Positions 37,955 through 41,685 of a DNA stretch of 41,685 nucleotides are shown piece by piece. Within the stretch, counting starts at the first letter, position 1. Every line of letters begins with the position of its first letter. Below the pieces are notes generated by a model, which was given only the letters and a program-made list of their open reading frames with translations, searched no databases and was not told where the DNA came from. Source of the stretch: Oscillospiraceae bacterium. GTDB taxonomy: Bacteria; Bacillota; Clostridia; Oscillospirales; UBA929. Both the position numbers and the translations under genes were made by a program. The stretch is from NCBI GenBank assembly GCA_031271665.1, contig JAISVI010000060.1, positions 1-41,685 of the forward strand. The letters run 5' to 3'.

Positions 37955-39367
37955 TCAAACAAGCGGCATTGGAGAAAAGATTTCTTTCATAAAGGGCAGA
38001 CCGACGGGAATAGCGGCATGGCGAAAGCCATTGTAGCCTTTACCGACACGCTGGGGGCATTTCGCGGCGGACAGAACATTGACAGCGACAGGCCGAGCGT
38101 ATTTTTCGGGCAGCCACATAAGTGAGAAAACGGACAAAGCGCGCCGCAGACGGTCCGTAGACTTCAACGTGAGCATCCGTGCCATGTTGTTGCCGCCGTT
38201 TATGCTCCAATTGGCGCGGCGGCGTTTCATCCGCCGGCCGATCAGCGAAAACACATTGCTTTCCATCGCGCCGCAGCCTCGGTACGCCAAACCGTCCGGC
38301 GGCGCGGGCAATTCCAGTCCCCGGCGTTTGTACGAAACCAGACCGTCCCGGTTGTTCTTGAAATAGGTTTCCAACACACGGTAATGCGCGGCTTCCCGTT
38401 CATCGCCGGTGCTGTTGGCATAGGCGTCAATGACATCGAACATGGTGTCAATCTGCTTGGAGTACAGAAGTTTGAAAATAAGTTTCCGGGCGTCCGGGTT
38501 GCTGACATGCTCAAGCACGGCCTTATTGCGGTGATAGGGGTCGAGTTGAAAGCATACGGTTTCATCGGTAACGCTTCGCCTTACCCAATTCGCTCCGTCG
38601 CCGTTTACAACGCGCTGTTCAACTTCGTCCACATTGTAACAGGATGCAATTACGCCTTCCTTACGCTCCACAAAACTGTCAATCCCTTCAAAATTGGCGC
38701 AGGCTACCTTGTTAGCCAGATTGAAGCGCCCTTTCCCCGTCTGTTTCGCTCCGTCATAGGCAATGGCAACCTTCATCTCGGCGGACGACCCCAATCTCTT
38801 GCGGTCTCGCCCCTGTAGGTTAAGCCAAACCCCGTCCTGCTCCTCAAACAAAAGTTTGACCTCTCGCTTGCCTCGACCCTGATGAAGCTTGTTAAGACGT
38901 GCGTCCTCTTTCTCCTGCTTGTCCGCACGCTCACCAAGCGCCTGAATCACATTCCACACACCGCCGTGGCTGATTGTCTGCCCCGTCATGGCGCTGACCG
39001 CTTCCGCCGTCTTCCGGTATGACATCTCACAGACCGTCTCGGCTATCTTCTCCGCCAATAACGGACTTATTTGGCCGCTAACGCTTTCCCCTACCGCTTC
39101 GTCTAACAGATATACTCCTGCCGTGACTCCATTCTCGTCGGTAAAACGATACAGCGCGCGTTCGTACACTACTTCACCCATCACTGTCTTCAGTGTGGTC
39201 TGCTTCTTCCCTTTGTTCCGGTACTTTTCATGGTCGCGGCTTCGCATAAGTTCCGCATCGTACTGTTCCAGATACTCCCGGAACATCTGACGCCCAATCT
39301 CGCAGACCACTCGGTAAATATATCTCTCAATTTGCGTTATATCGACGCGCTCTTCGGGTATAATCAT
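37955..39367 (-). CDS. ISLre2-family transposase
   Basis: 470 residues. MSYRKTAEAVSAMTGQTISHGGVWNVIQALGERAD, VKLLFEEQDGVWLNLQ, AIAYDGAKQTGKGRFNLANKVACANFEG, FQLDPYHRNKAVLEHV and GAMESNVFSLIGRRMKRRRANWSINGGNNMARML are the hallmarks of ISLre2 (UPF0236) transposases, with D and E residues of a DDE-like site (DG, DPYH, ME). Start ATG 39367 lies about ten bases after GAGGAG. No frameshift or internal stop. Confidence 0.95.
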   Translation of the reverse strand: MIIPEERVDITQIERYIYRVVCEIGRQMFREYLEQYDAELMRSRDHEKYRNKGKKQTTLKTVMGEVVYERALYRFTDENGVTAGVYLLDEAVGESVSGQISPLLAEKIAETVCEMSYRKTAEAVSAMTGQTISHGGVWNVIQALGERADKQEKEDARLNKLHQGRGKREVKLLFEEQDGVWLNLQGRDRKRLGSSAEMKVAIAYDGAKQTGKGRFNLANKVACANFEGIDSFVERKEGVIASCYNVDEVEQRVVNGDGANWVRRSVTDETVCFQLDPYHRNKAVLEHVSNPDARKLIFKLLYSKQIDTMFDVIDAYANSTGDEREAAHYRVLETYFKNNRDGLVSYKRRGLELPAPPDGLAYRGCGAMESNVFSLIGRRMKRRRANWSINGGNNMARMLTLKSTDRLRRALSVFSLMWLPEKYARPVAVNVLSAAKCPQRVGKGYNGFRHAAIPVGLPFMKEIFSPMPLV

Positions 39368-39422
39368 TTCGCATACACTCCTCAATAATGGTTCTTTCTA
39401 AACTCATTATTCCCGTGTATGC

Positions 39423-39457
39423 CCCCCCGGTATAAGGCTTACGCCTTTCCCGGGGGG
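39423..39457. terminator. GC-rich nested hairpin near the IS end
   Basis: CCCCCCGG (39423-39430) pairs with CCGGGGGG (39450-39457); inside AAGGC-TTAC-GCCTT. TTACTTTT follows on the plus strand. It could block rightward read-through or transcription entering the element, and may hold the IS end in a structure. Confidence 0.5.
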
Positions 39458-39488
39458 TTACTTTTGCACATGTTTATTTTACACTAAG

Positions 39489-39498
39489 TCCGTCTGCG
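39489..39498. repeat. Right target-site duplication of the IS
   Basis: TCCGTCTGCG, matching 37700-37709. Confidence 0.82.
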
Positions 39499-39536
39499 GG
39501 CGGCAAACGCATGAGCATGCAAAACCGGCATCCTCA

Positions 39537-39616
39537 TGTAGGGGCGACCGTCCTCGGTCGCCCGCACCCGCAGGATTTTACAGGGTTGCGGGCGGTCGGG
39601 GACGACCGCCCCTACA
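39537..39616. repeat. REP-like inverted pair (BIME-like) upstream of the amidase gene
   Basis: TGTAGGGGCGACCGTCCTCG... at 39537 mirrors ...ACCGCCCCTACA at 39616, about 32 bases per arm around a 16-base centre. Each arm also forms its own hairpin (GGGCGACC/GGTCGCCC). It shares the TGTAGGGG-n-CG-n-CGTCCTCG style of the REP near the Y1 transposase but has a different stem. Confidence 0.8.
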
Positions 39617-39746
39617 TTTAGTCTGTGCAACTTGCCCCTTCATGCGTCGCCGTGCAACCTGCGGCGACACTCACCCCGCACACAGAAAAACATAAACTGC
39701 CTTATAGGGGCGCTTACCGCCAAACTGCCTGTAAGGAGTACACGCC

Positions 39747-40232
39747 ATGCCGTATGACCGCGCGAAGGCCGTTGAATACGCCCACCTGTGGGCCTTGGGC
39801 AGGAATCCGAAATACTATGACTTCGCCGCAATCGGCGGGGACTGCACAAACTTTATCTCGCAGTGTATCCTCGCGGGATGCGGCAAAATGAATTACACGC
39901 CGGTAACGGGCTGGTACTATAACAGCCTGTCCTCGCGCAGCGCGGCTTGGGCGGGGGTGCAGTTCCTTTATAACTTCCTGACCGCCAACAAGGGCGCGGG
40001 TCCATATGGATACGATGCGCCGCTTGCCAAGGCAAGACTAGGCGACGTTATACAGCTTTGCTTTGACGCGCAGGCTTTTACGCACTCCGTTTTCGTCGTT
40101 TCCGCGCCGGAACTGCCCGCGCCGGACAGCATACTGGTAGCCTCGCATAACCACGACTGCGACAGCCGCCCGCTTGACACATATTCCTATGCCAGATACC
40201 GCCTGATTCACATCGAGGGCGCGCGGGGCTAA
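39747..40232 (+). CDS. Amidase-domain protein (Amidase_6-like)
   Basis: 161 residues. YDRAKAVEYAHLWALGRNPKYYDFAAIGGDCTNFISQCILAGCGKMNY has the nucleophile C33 in GGDCTNFISQ, and TPVTGWYY...W follow; H113 in AFTHSVFVV would complete the dyad. These papain-like amidases (PF12671-like) often act on peptidoglycan or peptides outside the cell, but no signal peptide is visible here. AAGGAG lies eight bases before ATG 39747. It converges on the epimerase gene with overlapping stops. Confidence 0.85.
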   Translation: MPYDRAKAVEYAHLWALGRNPKYYDFAAIGGDCTNFISQCILAGCGKMNYTPVTGWYYNSLSSRSAAWAGVQFLYNFLTANKGAGPYGYDAPLAKARLGDVIQLCFDAQAFTHSVFVVSAPELPAPDSILVASHNHDCDSRPLDTYSYARYRLIHIEGARG

Positions 40233-41236
40233 CGGGCGAAAACCTCCATCGCCCTGTCATAGCGCGCTAACAGGGAGTCCTCAAGCGCGTCAAGCTCCGG
40301 GTTTACCTTCCTTGCCTCTGCGTCGGACTCGTACCACGCGGCTATTTCGCGCAGCATCCCTTCCAAGGTATATTCACAGCGGAATTCCGGCACGTCGGTC
40401 TTAATGGCGGTGTTGTCGAAAATGCCGGGGAACATTTTTTCCTGATATACGTGAAGGAAGGTATCCGGCGCGGCGGCCATAAGCATCTCGGTGGAAATAT
40501 GTACAAGCTTCGGCTCGATTCCCACAATCTTTCCGAAGGCAAGGTAAAGGTCGTCCCAGATGTGATGGTCGTCGCTTGTGGCGTGATAGAATTTGCCGAA
40601 GCATTTTTTCCGTCCAAGCATCCCGGCATAGGCGCGCGCGATGTCGGGGGCGAACGTCCACGCCCAGGGGTTCGTCCCGTCGCCGAACTGGATAATGCGC
40701 TTGCCCTTCTTTAATCGGTCTATAATGCCGTAGTTGTTGCGCATGACCCCTATATTCCTGCACCCGATTCCATAGGTTAAAGACGGGCGTATCACGCTTA
40801 TCGGCATGTTTTCGTCCATGCGCGTTTGTATGTACGCCTCCATCTTCGCCTTTTCAAAGCCGTAGGGGAACACGGGGGTGTCGTAAAGCGCGAAATCCTC
40901 GCGTATAGGCACGGAAGCGAACGGGCGCTTATACGCCGCCACTGTCGAAGTGAACACGATATGCCCGGTGTTCGCCCCAAGCGCCCTAAGCGTGGACTTC
41001 GCGTCCTCGGCGTTATAGGCGATCATGTCTATCGCCGCGTCGAAGCTTCTTTTTTGCAGAAGCCCCTCAAACCTCTCGCGGTCGGCGCGGTCGGCGACAA
41101 TCGTCTCGACCTCGCCGCCATAGCGCGCGGGGCGCAGTCCCCTGTTAAGCGCGGTCACGCAGTGCCCGTCCGCGAGAAGACGCGACACAATGGCCGAGCT
41201 TATATTGCCCGTTCCGCCGATTACAAGCACCTTCAT
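40229..41236 (-). CDS. NAD-dependent epimerase/dehydratase (extended SDR)
   Basis: 335 residues. KVLVIGGTGNISSAIVSRLLADGHCVTALNRG (GxxGxxS/G Rossmann motif), FTSTVAAY, YGFEKAKMEAYI (YxxxK catalytic pair), RPSLTYGIG and WAWTFAPDIARAYAGML. It belongs with the atypical CSP41-like / nucleotide-sugar epimerase SDRs; substrate unknown. ATG 41236 follows AAGGACGG by about eight bases; GTG 41245 is less likely. Confidence 0.88.
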   Translation of the reverse strand: MKVLVIGGTGNISSAIVSRLLADGHCVTALNRGLRPARYGGEVETIVADRADRERFEGLLQKRSFDAAIDMIAYNAEDAKSTLRALGANTGHIVFTSTVAAYKRPFASVPIREDFALYDTPVFPYGFEKAKMEAYIQTRMDENMPISVIRPSLTYGIGCRNIGVMRNNYGIIDRLKKGKRIIQFGDGTNPWAWTFAPDIARAYAGMLGRKKCFGKFYHATSDDHHIWDDLYLAFGKIVGIEPKLVHISTEMLMAAAPDTFLHVYQEKMFPGIFDNTAIKTDVPEFRCEYTLEGMLREIAAWYESDAEARKVNPELDALEDSLLARYDRAMEVFAR

Positions 41237-41271
41237 AAAAAGCACCGTCCTTCCAAACTTTTCTTGGGGAC

Positions 41272-41300
41272 AGTATACATTAAAAGCGCCGGGCGGTCAA
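41272..41300 (-). promoter_or_regulatory. Promoter of the epimerase gene
   Basis: On the minus strand TTGACC (41300-41295), 17-base spacer, TATACT (41277-41272). Confidence 0.75.
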
Positions 41301-41332
41301 TCGGGCGGACGGAGACGCCCTTACTTTTGTGC

Positions 41333-41361
41333 TTGAATAAAAGACGCGCCTGATGTATACT
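41333..41361 (+). promoter_or_regulatory. Promoter of the PH-domain gene
   Basis: TTGAAT (41333-41338), 17-base spacer, TATACT (41356-41361). Divergent from the epimerase promoter, with the same -10 hexamer and spacing; -35 boxes are 32 bases apart. Confidence 0.75.
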
Positions 41362-41386
41362 TTGTGCTGAAAGGGGTTTGAGGAAG

Positions 41387-41685
41387 ATGGCAAAGAGACC
41401 GGAAGTGGAAAGGCCCGAGGTTCTTTGGAAGGATCGCAAACGTATACTTGGAATGCCGATAAGCTTCACCCGCTACGAGGTGTGCGAAGACGCCCTTACG
41501 ATGCGCAAGGGTCTTCTGAAGACGGTGACGGACGAAATACTGCTTTACCGCATAATGGACGTCCGCCTTGTCCGAACCCTTGGCCAGAAGATACTGGGCG
41601 TTGGTACCGTCACGCTTATAAGCACCGATAAGTCCCACGGCGAACTGGAGCTTAAAAACATAAAGCATCCCGACGACGTGCGCCG
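41387..41685 (+). CDS. Bacterial PH-domain protein (DUF304-like), 3' end outside window
   Basis: 99 residues visible, starting MAKRPEVERPEVLWKDRKRILG. FTRYEVCEDALTMRKGLLKTVTDEILLYRIMDVRLVRTLGQKILGVGTVTLISTDKSHGELELKNI is the bacterial PH pattern (YdbS/DUF304: one strand per turn, then R-L-x-GVGT-V-L-x-S-D). Function of these is not established. GAGGAAG precedes ATG 41387. The frame runs off the right edge. Confidence 0.82.
   Translation, partial: MAKRPEVERPEVLWKDRKRILGMPISFTRYEVCEDALTMRKGLLKTVTDEILLYRIMDVRLVRTLGQKILGVGTVTLISTDKSHGELELKNIKHPDDVR

Larger units (their letters stand above)
37710..39488 (-). mobile_element. ISLre2-family insertion sequence, complete
   Basis: Ends are related inverted repeats: plus-strand AGTGTCAAGTAAACGTGGGC from 37712 and minus-strand AGTGTAAAATAAACATGTGC from 39485, matching at about four bases in five over 25. 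A direct repeat TCCGTCTGCG flanks the element at 37700-37709 and 39489-39498, the target duplication. One transposase gene fills it. Inside, 37740-37954 is non-coding and holds a GGGGCGGT/ACCGCCCC stem (37817-37864); 39423-39457 is a nested CCCCCCGG/CCGGGGGG hairpin near the transposase start. About 1.78 kb, intact-looking. Confidence 0.88.

Overview
The window looks like a chromosomal segment of an anaerobic, endospore-forming, GC-rich member of the Clostridia (Bacillota). Evidence for this: SpoVAC and a PdaB-like deacetylase (sporulation), NfnAB-type transhydrogenase subunits and a sodium-pumping oxaloacetate decarboxylase (anaerobic energy metabolism), a Bacillota-type lysine decarboxylase-like / darA / holB / ricT / tatD cluster, RNase M5, and strong GGAGG ribosome binding sites. 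The genus cannot be named from sequence alone; an Oscillospirales- or Christensenellales-like gut bacterium is my guess. No rRNA, tRNA or CRISPR array was seen.

Layout: 1-2262 holds the 3' end of radA, a RelB/PemK-type toxin-antitoxin pair, eda and a DUF2225 gene. 2263-4872 holds htrA and a PdaB-like deacetylase, with two copies of a structured intergenic repeat. 4940-10044 is a small phage packaging and regulation block (portal, large and small terminase, sigma-like HTH protein, zinc-ribbon protein, divergent XRE repressor) with no capsid, tail or integrase genes. 10157-14709 is the classic tilS-hpt-ftsH operon with spoVAC divergent from it. 14706-16453 encodes two Opp/Dpp ATPases without their permeases. 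16576-18245 is an AT-rich ImmA/IrrE-peptidase plus PIN-domain pair. 18312-21229 holds an MFS carrier, holA and rnmV. 21314-24733 is a complete oxaloacetate decarboxylase operon (alpha, gamma, biotin carrier, beta). 24797-26830 is an AT-rich insert with an orphan HicB, a small nuclease-like protein and an AAA15 ATPase.

26924-33229 is a tightly overlapping leftward operon: a REP-type Y1 transposase, an alanine-racemase-like protein lacking the catalytic lysine, an Orn/Lys/Arg decarboxylase-like enzyme, darA, holB, ricT, tatD and a TatD-linked radical SAM protein. Most neighbours overlap as ATGA. 33344-37638 holds mtnA, nfnB, nfnA and pyrB; PyrB carries a PyrI-like zinc tail. 37710-39488 is a complete ISLre2-family insertion sequence with terminal inverted repeats and a 10-bp target duplication, inserted just upstream of the pyrB promoter. 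39489-41685 holds a REP-like pair, an amidase-fold protein, an NAD-dependent epimerase and the start of a PH-domain gene.

The most unusual things are: (i) a dispersed family of 7-bp-period arrays, often head-to-head, that supply the last codons of four unrelated genes so that all four proteins end in a common (Q/E)LT(I/M)(D/N)N tail; (ii) a Y1 transposase that carries copies of its probable own REP element inside its reading frame; (iii) the AAA15 ATPase plus small nuclease-like gene pair, a candidate defence module; (iv) the two-copy structured repeat whose outer stems differ in sequence but are each self-complementary; (v) the packaging-only phage block.
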